This document shows positions 31,005-40,270 of a DNA stretch of 59,922 bases, one piece after another. The DNA is from an uncultured Chloroflexota bacterium. GTDB taxonomy: Bacteria; Chloroflexota; Dehalococcoidia; CAUJGQ01. A program made the translations under genes and the position numbers. The stretch's first letter is position 1; every line of letters starts with the position of its first letter. The stretch lies in NCBI GenBank assembly GCA_937879875.1, contig CALFMN010000091.1, forward strand, positions 1 through 59,922, read 5' to 3'. The notes below the pieces were generated by a model. It had not been told where the DNA came from, made no database searches, and worked only from the letters and a program-made list of their open reading frames with translations.

Positions 31005-31193
31005 ATGACGGACGAGCAGTACTACCAGATGCGGAATCAGGAAGGCGGCGTGAAGGTGCCGGCAGCTGAGTCGCCATTGGTACGGGCGCTGCAGCGTGGG
31101 CGCCGGCGGCTGCCCATCGCGCTGGTGCGGCGGCAGGAGGCGATGGCCGTCCCGGGCGGCAAGGTGCGCGGCCGCCCTCACACATCCGGATAG
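31005..31193 (+). CDS. Small basic protein, unknown function
   Basis: A 62-aa protein starting MTDEQYYQMRNQEGGVKVPA, with a basic second half (LQRGRRRLPIALVRRQ). AGGAGG lies six bases before the ATG at 31005, an excellent ribosome site and the main support. It is 58 bp upstream of the cyclase-ATPase gene, which has its own -10-like element. I do not recognise a family. Confidence 0.5.
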   Translation: MTDEQYYQMRNQEGGVKVPAAESPLVRALQRGRRRLPIALVRRQEAMAVPGGKVRGRPHTSG

Positions 31194-31206
31194 CCGGGCA
31201 GGCTGC

Positions 31207-31212
31207 TAGAAT
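31207..31212 (+). promoter_or_regulatory. -10-like element TAGAAT of the cyclase-ATPase gene
   Basis: TAGAAT 39 nt before the ATG at 31252; no clear -35. Confidence 0.35.
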
Positions 31213-31251
31213 GGCGGCGCCAGCGTCGAGCGCCGCGTTCGAGGCCGCCGG

Positions 31252-34017
31252 ATGTCCGCCCTGCCGACCGGCACGATCACGTTTCTCTTCACCGACGTGG
31301 AGGGCAGCACGCGGCTGTGGGAGGAACACCCGCAGCAGATGCGCTCGGTCATGGCCCGCCACGATGCGCTGCTTACCGGAGTATTCGAGCAACACGATGG
31401 CGTCGTTGTCCGCCCACGCGGCGAGGGTGACAGCCTCTTCGCCGTGTTCGTCCGCGCCACCGACGCCGTGGCCGCCGCGCTCGCCGGGCAGCGGGCGCTT
31501 CTTGCTGAGGACTGGGGCGCGGTGGGTCCGCTGCGGGTGCGGATGGGGCTGCACACCGGCGAGGCGGACCTGCGTGAGGGCGACTACTACGGCAGCGCCG
31601 TCAACCGCTGCGCCCGCCTCCGCGCCGCCGGCCACGGCGGCCAGGTGCTGCTCTCGCAGACCACCGTGGACCTCGTGCGCGGCGCCCTGCCCGAGGACGC
31701 GAGCCTGCGCGAGCTGGGCCGCCACCGCCTGCGAGACCTCAGCGAGCCGGAGCAAATCTATCAACTCACCGCGCCGGACCTGCCCGAGCAGTTCCCGCCG
31801 CTCAGCACACTGGACGCGCGGCCCCACAACCTGCCGCTGCAGCTGACCAGCTTCCTCGGCCGCGAGCGGGAGCTGGCGGAGATTCAGGCGCTGCTCGGTC
31901 AGCACCGCCTGCTCACACTCACCGGTCCCGGCGGCACGGGCAAGACGCGGCTGGCCTTGCAGGCGGCCGCGCAAGTGCTGGATCAGTTCCCCGAGGGCGT
32001 CTGGTTCGTGGACCTCTCCGGTGTGGCCGACCCTGCCGGCGTCGTGCCCGCCATCGCGCAGGTGCTAAACGTGCGCGAGAGCGAGGGCCGCACGCTGGCC
32101 GTGGCGCTCGCCGCCTACCTGCGCAGCCGGCGGCTGCTACTGGTCATCGACAACTTCGAGCAGGTCGTGGATGCGGCGCTCGTGCTGCATGACCTGCTGA
32201 TCGAGGCGTCCCGCCTCTCCATCCTCGTGACCAGCCGCGTCGTGCTGCGGGTCGGTGGCGAACACGAGTGTCCCGTGCCGCCCTTGCCATTGCCTCCGGA
32301 AGCCGGCGCTGCGGAGTTGCTTGCGGGCAACGTGGCGGTGCAGCTATTCGTGGCGCGGGCGCAGGCGCTGCGGCCCGACTTCGCCATTACGGCCCAGAAC
32401 GCCGCGGCGATTGCGGCGATCTGCCGCCGGCTGGACGGGCTGCCGCTGGCGATCGAGCTGGCGGCGGCGCGGGTGAAGCTGCTGCCGCCGGTGGCGCTGC
32501 TGGCCCGCTTGGAGCGGCGCTTGCCGCTGCTGGCAGGCGGCGCCCGCTCGCTGCCGGCGCGGCAGCAGACCTTACGGGCGACGATCCAATGGTCGTGGGA
32601 TCTGCTCTCCACCGCGGAGCGCGTGCTCTTCCGTCGGCTGGGCGTCTTCGCCGGTGGCTGGACGCTGGAAGCAGCCGAAGCGGCCTGCGATCCCGAAGGC
32701 GAGTTTGACCTCCTGGAGTGTCTGGCGTCGCTGGTAGACCAGAGCCTGGTGCAGCAGCATGAAGTGAGTGGCGAGCCGCGCTTCAATATGTTGGCGACGC
32801 TACGCGAGTTCGCGCTGGAGCAGCTTGAGGCCGGCGGCGAAGCGGAAGCGATACGCCACAGGCACGCCTCTTACTTTTGCGTACTGGCAGAACGCAGTCA
32901 TGCGGCGTTCTGGGATAGCGGCCACATCGAGACAGACCTCCTGCGCCCGTTGGACCCGGAGCGGGATAACCTCTTTACATCACTCGCCTGGAGCGCTCAT
33001 CGGAAGGAGGCGACGCTGGGACTGCGGCTAGCGGAGGTGATGGCTTGGTGGTTCTATCTGCGTGCTTCTGGTGAGGGGCTTCGCTGGCTGAGGCAAATTC
33101 TTGACCTGCCAAACGCTGACCAACTGAGCCAGGATCGGGGCGTGGCCCTCTTTGCGGCGTCTGCCTGTGCCATAGCGCAGGCGGATCCAGCAGCGGTGGT
33201 CGCGTATTGCGAGGAAGCCGCGGTGATCCTTCGCGCAGTCGAAGACCTGCCCTGGCTCACACAGACGCTGTTCAACCTGAGTGTCTGCCTGCCGGCGACC
33301 CAGGCTGACCGGGCCCTGGCTTTGGCCGATGAGGCACTCGCGCTGGCCCACGCCACAGGCGGACGCTTCGCCGTTGCGTTGGCCGCGCAGTTCGCAGGCG
33401 TGACTCGCACGTTGCATGGGTCTAACCCCGACGATGCGCGATCGTATTATGAGACTGCGCTGCGCCTGGCACGGGAGCTGGGCGCCGACTGGCTCATCAT
33501 GCATGCGCTGCTTCACCTCGGGATCGAGTCAGTGAAGCACGGGCAGAATGCTGAGGCACGACACTTTCTACGCGACGCACGACCGCTCGCCCTGGCATGC
33601 GGAGATCGCTATCAGGCCGCCGTCGCGTGCCAGTATCTTGCGCTGCTGGCCAATGCCGAGGGCGACAGCGGTGAAGCGGCAGTGGAGTGGCGCCGTGGAC
33701 TGGCGTTGGCCCACGACCTCGGGAGTACCACAATGATGGCCATCGGCCTGGCTGGCACGGCAGGGCTGCTCGCCAATAGACAGCCGCATCTGGCGGCTCA
33801 GTCGCTTGGCGCGATCGAACGCGCCAAACAGGATATCGAGGCGTTAGGGGTGCTTCGGATACGGTTCGACCAGGCATATGATCCCGCGCGGGCGGCGACG
33901 CGGGCGGCGCTAAGCGAGGAGGCGTTTGAGCGGGCGTGGGCGGAGGGGGAGGCGCTGACCCTGGACCAGGCGGTCGCGGAGGCGCTGACCCTTGTGCGGT
34001 CCATTGCGCCGGCCTGA
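31252..34017 (+). CDS. Class III adenylate/guanylate cyclase fused to an NB-ARC-type ATPase with helical repeats
   Basis: A 921-aa signalling ATPase. Residues 1-175 form a class III cyclase homology domain: ITFLFTDVEGSTRLW (first metal Asp), VRPRGEGDSLFAVF (second metal Asp), GLHTGEADLREGDYYG and AVNRCARLRAA. Residues about 195-500 are an NB-ARC/AfsR-like ATPase with Walker A TGPGGTGKTRLAL, Walker B RLLLVIDNFEQV and LDGLPLAIELAAARVKLLPP. The rest is TPR-like helical repeats. It has no C-terminal HTH, unlike the LuxR-ATPase at 57024-59552, which shares the middle domain. It probably makes a cyclic nucleotide in response to a ligand or partner sensed by the repeats; activity is inferred from the retained metal residues. 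Confidence 0.9.
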   Translation: MSALPTGTITFLFTDVEGSTRLWEEHPQQMRSVMARHDALLTGVFEQHDGVVVRPRGEGDSLFAVFVRATDAVAAALAGQRALLAEDWGAVGPLRVRMGLHTGEADLREGDYYGSAVNRCARLRAAGHGGQVLLSQTTVDLVRGALPEDASLRELGRHRLRDLSEPEQIYQLTAPDLPEQFPPLSTLDARPHNLPLQLTSFLGRERELAEIQALLGQHRLLTLTGPGGTGKTRLALQAAAQVLDQFPEGVWFVDLSGVADPAGVVPAIAQVLNVRESEGRTLAVALAAYLRSRRLLLVIDNFEQVVDAALVLHDLLIEASRLSILVTSRVVLRVGGEHECPVPPLPLPPEAGAAELLAGNVAVQLFVARAQALRPDFAITAQNAAAIAAICRRLDGLPLAIELAAARVKLLPPVALLARLERRLPLLAGGARSLPARQQTLRATIQWSWDLLSTAERVLFRRLGVFAGGWTLEAAEAACDPEGEFDLLECLASLVDQSLVQQHEVSGEPRFNMLATLREFALEQLEAGGEAEAIRHRHASYFCVLAERSHAAFWDSGHIETDLLRPLDPERDNLFTSLAWSAHRKEATLGLRLAEVMAWWFYLRASGEGLRWLRQILDLPNADQLSQDRGVALFAASACAIAQADPAAVVAYCEEAAVILRAVEDLPWLTQTLFNLSVCLPATQADRALALADEALALAHATGGRFAVALAAQFAGVTRTLHGSNPDDARSYYETALRLARELGADWLIMHALLHLGIESVKHGQNAEARHFLRDARPLALACGDRYQAAVACQYLALLANAEGDSGEAAVEWRRGLALAHDLGSTTMMAIGLAGTAGLLANRQPHLAAQSLGAIERAKQDIEALGVLRIRFDQAYDPARAATRAALSEEAFERAWAEGEALTLDQAVAEALTLVRSIAPA

Positions 34018-34048
34018 CGCAGTACTCAGGCCGCCTCGCCATCAGGCG

Positions 34049-34054
34049 TATACT
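34049..34054 (+). promoter_or_regulatory. -10-like element TATACT of the DUF433 gene
   Basis: TATACT 38 nt before the start codon at 34093; no clear -35. Confidence 0.4.
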
Positions 34055-34092
34055 GGTAGACACGAGCGCTGGGTCGCTCGCGGGATACGGCG

Positions 34093-34443
34093 GTGGCAAC
34101 CGAGACGCTGAGCGAAGCCGAGAAGATGCAGCGCGTGCCGGGGATCTACTTTGCCACGGAGCCGCTGGGGCGCGTGGCCAAAGTCGCGGGCAGCGGCATC
34201 GAGGTCTGGCTGATTGTCGGCACCTACAACCGCCCCGGCGGCGGCCGACGAGCCGTCGATGCGGCCTACCACTTCCTCACCTCGGCGCAGCGTCAGGCCG
34301 CGCTCGACTACTATGCCGCCTTCCCCGACGAGATCGACGCGCGCCTGGCCCACGAGGCGCAGATCACGCCGGAATGGGTGGCCGCGAACTTTCCTGCGCG
34401 TCCCGGTCAGTCTCTGCCTGGCTTCAAGAAGTCGAGCATGTAG
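34093..34443 (+). CDS. DUF433-like protein, candidate antitoxin
   Basis: A 116-aa protein. RVPGIYFATEPLGRVAKVAGSGIEVWLIVGTY aligns in outline with DUF433 (a short beta start, then VWLIVG), followed by FLTSAQRQAALDYYAAFPDEI, the family's helical end. DUF433 proteins are predicted antitoxins that pair with DUF5615 PIN-like proteins, and such a gene overlaps this one on the opposite strand. The start is GTG (34093), the best start because similarity begins soon after; the ribosome site is weak. Its last 37 bp overlap the end of the neighbouring gene tail to tail. Confidence 0.75.
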   Translation: MATETLSEAEKMQRVPGIYFATEPLGRVAKVAGSGIEVWLIVGTYNRPGGGRRAVDAAYHFLTSAQRQAALDYYAAFPDEIDARLAHEAQITPEWVAANFPARPGQSLPGFKKSSM

Positions 34444-34769
34444 GGCGGCATGCCTTCCGGGTGCTCGCGATCGTACCGCGCGATCGCCGCTGCGACACCG
34501 GCGAAATCCTCGGGATTCAGTGAAGACGGCAGGACGAGCACGCCCGCATGTGGCTGGCCGTCATCCGCAAACTGGAATGTCAGCCCGGCAAAGTCGCTGC
34601 GGTCCTGCGTGACGATGACGCGATCCTCCGCAGCGGCGTATGCGAGTTGCTCTGCGTCGGTGCGGCCCTTGCGGCCCACCTCGTCCGTACCGACGATGTC
34701 CAGCTCATGACGCTCGCGACCGATCCGAGCGATCACGCGGGACAGATGCTCGTCCAGCAGGTATTTCAT
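34407..34769 (-). CDS. DUF5615 (PIN-like/Mut7-C) protein, candidate toxin nuclease
   Basis: A 120-aa protein. MKYLLDEHLSRVIARIGR supplies the first Asp of the PIN-like pocket, AEQLAYAAAEDRVIVTQDRS the second and third acidic positions (TQDRSDF), and GVLVLPSSLNPEDFAGV the closing strand. DUF5615 proteins are predicted RNases of type II toxin-antitoxin modules with DUF433. Here the genes are convergent with a 37-bp overlap instead of the usual operon. The ATG at 34769 is chosen because the domain begins there. Confidence 0.8.
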   Translation of the reverse strand: MKYLLDEHLSRVIARIGRERHELDIVGTDEVGRKGRTDAEQLAYAAAEDRVIVTQDRSDFAGLTFQFADDGQPHAGVLVLPSSLNPEDFAGVAAAIARYDREHPEGMPPYMLDFLKPGRD

Positions 34770-35010
34770 GCGTTCCTCGGGCGCCGGCTCGTGAGCGCTG
34801 TCTGCAACGGTATCGAGCAGGCGCCGCTGTGTCGTGGCGCAGCGGCGACGCGGTTTTGCGGAAGCTGCCTGCCGCTGGGGGAGCCATGGCGCCCGCCTCC
34901 ATTCTCTGCACGCGCTCGATATGCCCATCCGAGCTGTCCGCGCGCCCGTAGGCAAGCGCCACAAGCGCGGCGTATGCTGGCGCACACATGAAGCGGGAGG
35001 AGATGCAAGC

Positions 35011-36516
35011 ATGGCTGTGCGAAACGGGGCCGCGTACCTGGCCGGGCTGCGCGACGGCCGCTCGATCTGGCTGCGCGGCAAGCGCGTGGCCGATGTCACG
35101 ACGGAGCCTGGCCTCGCCCGCACGGCACAAACGATCGCCGCCTACTACGACTTCCAGAGCCGGCCGGAGCTGTGTGACCTGATGACCTATGAAACGGATG
35201 ACGACGACCGCGCCCCGGTCTCCTTCATTCAGCCGCGTTCCAAGGACGACCTGCGCCGCCGTGCCGACGCCTACGCCGCCTGGGCCGAGGTGAGCTGCGG
35301 GCTGATGGGCCGCAGCCCCGACTACATGAACGCCGCGGTCGCGGCCGTGGGCATGGCGCAAAGCTTCTGGGGACGCGCCGACCCGGCGCTGGGCGAGCAC
35401 GCGCAGAATGTCTACCTGCGCTGCCGGCGCGGCGATCTGTGCCTCACGCACACCTTCATCACGCCGATGGTGGACCGCTTCAAGGCGCTCAAGGACCAGG
35501 AGCCGTACACGAACGCCGGCGTTGTGCGCCGCACCGAGGACGGCATCGTCGTGCGCGGCGCCAAGAGCGTCGCCACGCTGGCGCCGTTCGCCGACGAGAA
35601 CCTGCTGCTCTCGCTCGGAGCCCTGAACAAGCTTGAGTCGGAGAGCGCCGACTACGCGATCTGCTTCAATCTGCCGCTCGACACGCCGGGCCTGAGCTTC
35701 ATCGGCCGCGACGTGCTCGACGACGGCTCATCGCACTTCGACCGGCCGCTCGCCGGCCGCTTCGAGGAGATGGATTGTCTTGCCGTCTTTGACGACGTGT
35801 CGGTGCCGTGGGAGTCGGTCTACGCCTACCGCGACGTGGACATCGGCAACGAAGCGGTGCGCGGCCTGCACTTCACCGAGTCGCTGGGCCATCAGGTCGT
35901 CTGCAAGAACGTGGCGAAGACGCGCTTGCTGCTCGGCCTGGCGCACCTGCTGGCCGAATCGACGCAGGTGAGCAGCTTCATCAACGTGCAGGAGAAGCTG
36001 GGCGACATCACCACGGCGCTGATGACGATGGAGTCGCTGGCGCTCGCCGCGGTCGAGGGCGCCTATCAGGCGGACAACGGCTTCTGGTACTGCAACCCGG
36101 CCGCGATCAACAGCGCCCTGCGCCTCTATCCCGATTTCTACGTGCAGATCGTGGATCATCTGAAGCAGATCGGCGGCAGCGGCTACGTGGCGATGCCCGC
36201 CGAGGCGACGCTCGACGCGCTCGGCCCGGCGGTCGAAAACTACTTCCGCGGCGCCACGCTGGACGCGCACGGCAAGGTCCAGCTCTTCCGCCTGGCCTGG
36301 GATATCGCCGGCAGCGGCTGGGGCGGGCGGCAGGAGCTGTACGAGCGCTTCTTCTTCGGTGACCGCACGCGTATGCGCGCCGGCCTGTATATGGGCTACG
36401 ACAAGACCGAGGCCATTGCGATGGTGCGCCGCATGTTGGAGCCGCCGAAGCCCGGCGAGCCGCTGCCGCTGCCCGAACGCTTCGCCCGCGAGGCGGTTGC
36501 GGTGCGTGGTGAATAG
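35011..36516 (+). CDS. 4-hydroxyphenylacetate 3-monooxygenase (HpaB) family protein
   Basis: A 501-aa FADH2-dependent aromatic hydroxylase-type protein, also related to 4-hydroxybutyryl-CoA dehydratase by fold (acyl-CoA dehydrogenase-like). Family features: AAYLAGLRDGRSIWLRGKRV at the start, AAYYDFQSRPEL, LTHTFITPMVDR, TEDGIVVRGAKSVATLAPFA, DDVSVPWESVYAYRD and QIGGSGYVAMPAEATL. The cysteines that bind the cluster in the dehydratase are not evident, which favours the hydroxylase. No reductase partner (HpaC) is adjacent. The ATG at 35011 has GGAGGAG upstream. It would act on a phenolic substrate in the cytoplasm. Confidence 0.88.
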   Translation: MAVRNGAAYLAGLRDGRSIWLRGKRVADVTTEPGLARTAQTIAAYYDFQSRPELCDLMTYETDDDDRAPVSFIQPRSKDDLRRRADAYAAWAEVSCGLMGRSPDYMNAAVAAVGMAQSFWGRADPALGEHAQNVYLRCRRGDLCLTHTFITPMVDRFKALKDQEPYTNAGVVRRTEDGIVVRGAKSVATLAPFADENLLLSLGALNKLESESADYAICFNLPLDTPGLSFIGRDVLDDGSSHFDRPLAGRFEEMDCLAVFDDVSVPWESVYAYRDVDIGNEAVRGLHFTESLGHQVVCKNVAKTRLLLGLAHLLAESTQVSSFINVQEKLGDITTALMTMESLALAAVEGAYQADNGFWYCNPAAINSALRLYPDFYVQIVDHLKQIGGSGYVAMPAEATLDALGPAVENYFRGATLDAHGKVQLFRLAWDIAGSGWGGRQELYERFFFGDRTRMRAGLYMGYDKTEAIAMVRRMLEPPKPGEPLPLPERFAREAVAVRGE

Positions 36517-36673
36517 TGCACGGTGAGTGGCGCAGTCCCATGTGCACAGCTATCTCCGCGGCCTGTTGAGCACCGCGGAACGGACGCACGGCTGGCAGCT
36601 CGCCGAGGATGCCGGCGCTGCCTGGCTGCAGTCCAGCCAGCGCGTGTTGAATCGCCCGGTGGAGGAGCGATCG

Positions 36674-37189
36674 TCAGGGGGCGCCGGCATGCGCGGCGGA
36701 TCGCCCCGGCGCCACGCCGGGCAGCGTGAGCAGAATGCCGGCGGTAATAGCCAGCATCACGACATCCTCCACGGGGCTGATCCAGGTCAGCGGACGCGCC
36801 CAGAAGACGCCGAAACAGCCGCAGTTCTGCAGATGCAGGCCGCGCAGCAGCTCTACTGTGAGCAGCGAGGCGAAGCTGGCGTGCAGCAGCAGCGAGACGC
36901 CGATGCCGGTGCGCAGCCGCCAGCCGCTGAGCATCGTGATCGCGATGAACGCCTCGACGATCGGCATGGCGATCGCGATCGGCCAAAGCGACCAGCCGGG
37001 GAAGATATCGTAAGTCCGCATGACGTCGTGGAAGCCGGGAAGGTCCAGCGCCTTGCCCACCGATGTGGCGACGAGCGTAAGCCCCAGCACCAGCCGCAGC
37101 GTGACGTGCACAACGCGGCGCCAGTCCAACGTCCGCCGTCCGCTCCGCGCCTCGCGCCGCCGATTGCATGGCCCACCCCGCCGCACCAT
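36674..37189 (-). CDS. MauE/DoxX-like membrane protein
   Basis: A 171-aa protein with four predicted membrane helices. LRLVLGLTLVATSVGKALDL is the characteristic first helix, then WPIAIAMPIVEAFIAITM, TGIGVSLLLHASFASLL and DVVMLAITAGILL. The loop LHLQNCGCFG carries a CxC pair typical of MauE-type proteins, which support disulfide formation in the envelope (methylamine dehydrogenase maturation and relatives). No mau genes are nearby, so a general thiol redox role is more likely. The start is uncertain; ATG at 37189 is used, and a GTG nearer the first helix is possible. Confidence 0.75.
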   Translation of the reverse strand: MVRRGGPCNRRREARSGRRTLDWRRVVHVTLRLVLGLTLVATSVGKALDLPGFHDVMRTYDIFPGWSLWPIAIAMPIVEAFIAITMLSGWRLRTGIGVSLLLHASFASLLTVELLRGLHLQNCGCFGVFWARPLTWISPVEDVVMLAITAGILLTLPGVAPGRSAAHAGAP

Positions 37190-37474
37190 CCGGCGCTGCT
37201 GTGAACAGTGTGGCCCTTCGGGCGATGTCCAGCGGCTCCGCTTTGGAGTAATGGCTGACACGGCTTCAGATGCCCTGGCTCTGGACCCCGCCGCGTCCTC
37301 ATCGCCGTGGACCGGCGATCTCACAAGAGCCGCGTCGCCCTTCCCTTCATGTCATGACACATGGACACATGGCGGAAGGGTTGATTCGAGGATGACCGGA
37401 CTCTCTCGGAAGAACCCCGCCCTCGTAGCGAGGGACAGCCGAGCGCTTGCGCGAGGCAGGGACAGGCCGCGCGC

Positions 37475-37888
37475 TCAGGGGAAGCGTGAACGGAGATCCT
37501 CCAGCACGCGCAGCAGCTCGCGATCGTGCTCCAGCGGCTCGCGCGGCGGGTGCACGCAGAGGCCGCCGAACGCCTCCACGACTTCGGCATGGTCGTCCAC
37601 CACGTAGTCCGGCGCGAAGGGCACGCCCAGCTCGGCCAGCCGCTCGCGGTGACGGAAGAGCGGCTTCTCGAAGCAGTCGAGCACGTGCGCCGCGAGGTCG
37701 AACGCCTCCACTACTTCCCAGCGCTTACCGCGGCCGGACCAGAGATAGACGGCGAAGCCGGCAGCGCCCAGTTCGGCCAGCACCTCGCGGGCGAAGGGCC
37801 GCAGCCGCCAGTTCCAGGTCAGCAGCGTGTCGTCCACGTCGAAGAAGACGCGGGCGCGCGGCGTGGCGCCGTCGCTCACGTCGCTCAT
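37475..37888 (-). CDS. HAD-superfamily hydrolase, small
   Basis: A 137-aa protein with motif I VFFDVDDTLLTW (nucleophile and acid/base Asp), motif II in VYLWSGRG (Ser) and a late VVDDHAEVV acidic motif. There is no cap domain, so it may act on a large or phosphoprotein substrate, or be a 5'-nucleotidase-type phosphatase. It overlaps the end of the S9 peptidase gene by 4 bp and is probably translated with it. A weak hairpin (CCCTCG-tag-CGAGGG, 37420-37434) follows the stop. Confidence 0.82.
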   Translation of the reverse strand: MSDVSDGATPRARVFFDVDDTLLTWNWRLRPFAREVLAELGAAGFAVYLWSGRGKRWEVVEAFDLAAHVLDCFEKPLFRHRERLAELGVPFAPDYVVDDHAEVVEAFGGLCVHPPREPLEHDRELLRVLEDLRSRFP

Positions 37889-40098
37889 ACGTGCGCCTTG
37901 AAGAACGCGGCCAGCCGCCGTTCGAGCGCGGCGCGCTGCGTCGGGCTGCGCGGGCCGTGGCGCTCGTTCGGATAGACGGCCAGCTCGTACGCTTTGTCCG
38001 CGTCATTCAGCGCCGCGATCAGCCGCGCCGTGTGGCGGAAGTGGACGTTTTCGTCCAGCATGCCGTGCAGCAGCAGCAGCGGGGCGCGCAGCTTCGCCGC
38101 GTGCGTGAGGGCGCTCGCCTCGCGGTAGCCGTCGGCGTTGGTCCGCGGCGTCTCCATGTAGCGCTCGGTGTAGAACGTGTCGTAGCCGTCCCAGTCCGTG
38201 ACGGGCGCGCCGGCGACGCCCGCCTTGAACACGTCCGGCGCCTTCAACAGGCACATCAGCGTCATGTAGCCGCCGTAGCTCCAGCCGTAGACGCCGGCTC
38301 GCGCCGTGTCTGCCTCCGGCAGCGAAGCGAGGAAGCGCACGCCGTCCACCTGGTCCTGCACCTCGACGCCGCCCATCTGCCGAAAGATGGCGGCCTCGAA
38401 AGCGTGACCTCGGCGGGCGCTGCCGCGGTTGTCCGTCTTGAAGACGATGTTGCCCTGCCGCGCCAGATACTGTGCCCGCAGATCGACCGTGTTGCCCCAG
38501 CCGTCGTAGACCATCTGCACGTGCGGCCCGCCGTAGACCTCGACGATCACGGGATAGCGCCGTCCCGGCTCGATGTTCGGCGGGCGGTAGATCGCGCCGT
38601 ACAGCGTGACGCCGTCGCGCGAGGGGAACGAAACCAGCTCCGGCGGACGCAGCCCCAGCCGCTCCGCCTCGCCCGCGTCGGCGACGACGATCTCGTGCAG
38701 CAGTTCGCCGCCGGCGTTGCGCAGGCTCACGCGCGGGGGTGTGGTGAGCGCGTTGAAACTCTCGACCCAGCGCTCGCAGTCGGGCGCGAAGACGGCGCCG
38801 TGCATGCCCGGCTCGGATGTCAGCCGCTGCGGCTCGCCGCCGTCGAGGCTCACGCGCCAGACGTGCTGATCAAGCGGCGACGCGCTGCCGGCGAAGTAGA
38901 CGAAGCGCCGCGCCTCGTCCACGGCCAGCACACCGTCCAGCGGCCAGGCGCCGCGTGTGAGTTGCCGCAGCAGCGTGCCGTCGCGGCCGTACAGATAGAG
39001 TTGGCGGAAGCCGTCGCGCTCGCTGGACCAGAGGATCTCGTAGGCGTCCATTGGACCGTCGGGGCGCGAGACGCAGCGCAGGTCGTGGCTCAGATTGAGC
39101 CAGTCGTCCGCCTGCTCTGCGATCAAGGTTGTGGTGGTTCCGGCCGAGATGTCGATGCGGCGCAGCTCGAGCCGGCGCTGGTCGCGCGTCATCACCTGCA
39201 CCAGCAGCGTGCCATCCGGCGCCCAGCTCACGCGGGCCAGGTAGCCGTCGCCGTCGGTCACGCCGGGCAGCGGCAGCCAGCGCACGGCGCCGCCCTCGGC
39301 CCGCACGGTGCCGAGCCGCACGCGCACGTTCGGCCCGCCGGCGAAGGGATAACGATGGACTTCGGTGTCGTACTGCGCCTCGCCCTGATGCGCGATCGTG
39401 TAGGGCGGCACGGGGCTGCCATCGGCCTGCTCGAAGGCGATGAAGCGGCCGTCGGGCGACCACCAGAAGCCGGAGGCGCGGTCCATCTCCTCCTGCGCCA
39501 CGAACTCGGCCAGGCCATTGGTCACAAGCTGCTCGCCGTTCTGCACGGGTGCGGCGTCGAAGGTCAGGCGCACGGGCACGGCGTCGGCGCGCGTCAGGTC
39601 GAGCGAATACAGCTCGCCGGTGCGAACGAAAGCGACGGCGGTGCCGTCAGCATTGAGCTGCGGGTCGATGCAGGGCGGCTCATCATCTGTGACCTGACGC
39701 AACGTCCCGCCCACGCCGTGCTGGATATAGAGGGCGCCGCGCACCGGCACGAGCAGCGTATCGCCGCGCTTCGCCCAGGCGTAGCCGGTGACGCCGAAGC
39801 CGCGCTGGCGCTGACGCTCGCGGCGCAGCTGCTCCTCGCGCGAGAGGTTCGCGTCGGTCTCGCCCTCGCCGGGCGGGCGCACGAGCAGCTCGCGCTTGCC
39901 CGTCTCCGGGTCGAACGCCCAGAGCTGGCGCGTGAGCGAGCCGTCTTCACTGTACAGAAAGGTGACGAGCTTACCGTCCGGCGAGAAACGGAGCTGCACC
40001 GGCGCATTGGTGCCGGGCAGCGGCAGCCGCGCCACGACGGCGGGGGTGAGGTCTTCGACGCCGGCCGGCGAGGCCGAAGCGGGAGCCGAGTCTGACAT
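37885..40098 (-). CDS. S9 family prolyl oligopeptidase / dipeptidyl-peptidase IV-like
   Basis: A 737-aa serine peptidase. The N-terminal two thirds form a beta-propeller (repeats like RFSPDGK, WSPDGRFIAFEQADG). The C-terminal hydrolase domain has the nucleophile elbow GWSYGGYM (Ser607), Asp682 (HGMLDENVH) and His714 (NERHGP), the order expected for S9. DPP-IV-like features include YGGPHVQMVYDGWGN. No signal peptide is visible, so it is probably cytoplasmic and degrades proline-containing peptides. The downstream HAD gene overlaps by 4 bp. Confidence 0.93.
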   Translation of the reverse strand: MSDSAPASASPAGVEDLTPAVVARLPLPGTNAPVQLRFSPDGKLVTFLYSEDGSLTRQLWAFDPETGKRELLVRPPGEGETDANLSREEQLRRERQRQRGFGVTGYAWAKRGDTLLVPVRGALYIQHGVGGTLRQVTDDEPPCIDPQLNADGTAVAFVRTGELYSLDLTRADAVPVRLTFDAAPVQNGEQLVTNGLAEFVAQEEMDRASGFWWSPDGRFIAFEQADGSPVPPYTIAHQGEAQYDTEVHRYPFAGGPNVRVRLGTVRAEGGAVRWLPLPGVTDGDGYLARVSWAPDGTLLVQVMTRDQRRLELRRIDISAGTTTTLIAEQADDWLNLSHDLRCVSRPDGPMDAYEILWSSERDGFRQLYLYGRDGTLLRQLTRGAWPLDGVLAVDEARRFVYFAGSASPLDQHVWRVSLDGGEPQRLTSEPGMHGAVFAPDCERWVESFNALTTPPRVSLRNAGGELLHEIVVADAGEAERLGLRPPELVSFPSRDGVTLYGAIYRPPNIEPGRRYPVIVEVYGGPHVQMVYDGWGNTVDLRAQYLARQGNIVFKTDNRGSARRGHAFEAAIFRQMGGVEVQDQVDGVRFLASLPEADTARAGVYGWSYGGYMTLMCLLKAPDVFKAGVAGAPVTDWDGYDTFYTERYMETPRTNADGYREASALTHAAKLRAPLLLLHGMLDENVHFRHTARLIAALNDADKAYELAVYPNERHGPRSPTQRAALERRLAAFFKAHV

Positions 40099-40270
40099 TG
40101 CGGCACCACACGAGGTCGTTTGCCCGGCCTGCGGCCAGTGCTCGCATCATTCCATTCATTGCGGTGGCTGGCAAACGTACGGCCGCTTGCACCGGGGCGG
40201 TCGAGCGCGCCACACTTTGAGAGATTCGCATAGATTTGCCGCCACTCTGTGGCCGGCGGGAGGGCAAGCC

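Noticed and set aside
37350..37359. TGTCATGACA palindrome upstream of the MauE-like gene
   Set aside because: 10 bp only, 160 bp from the start codon and with no promoter nearby; too weak to call an operator.
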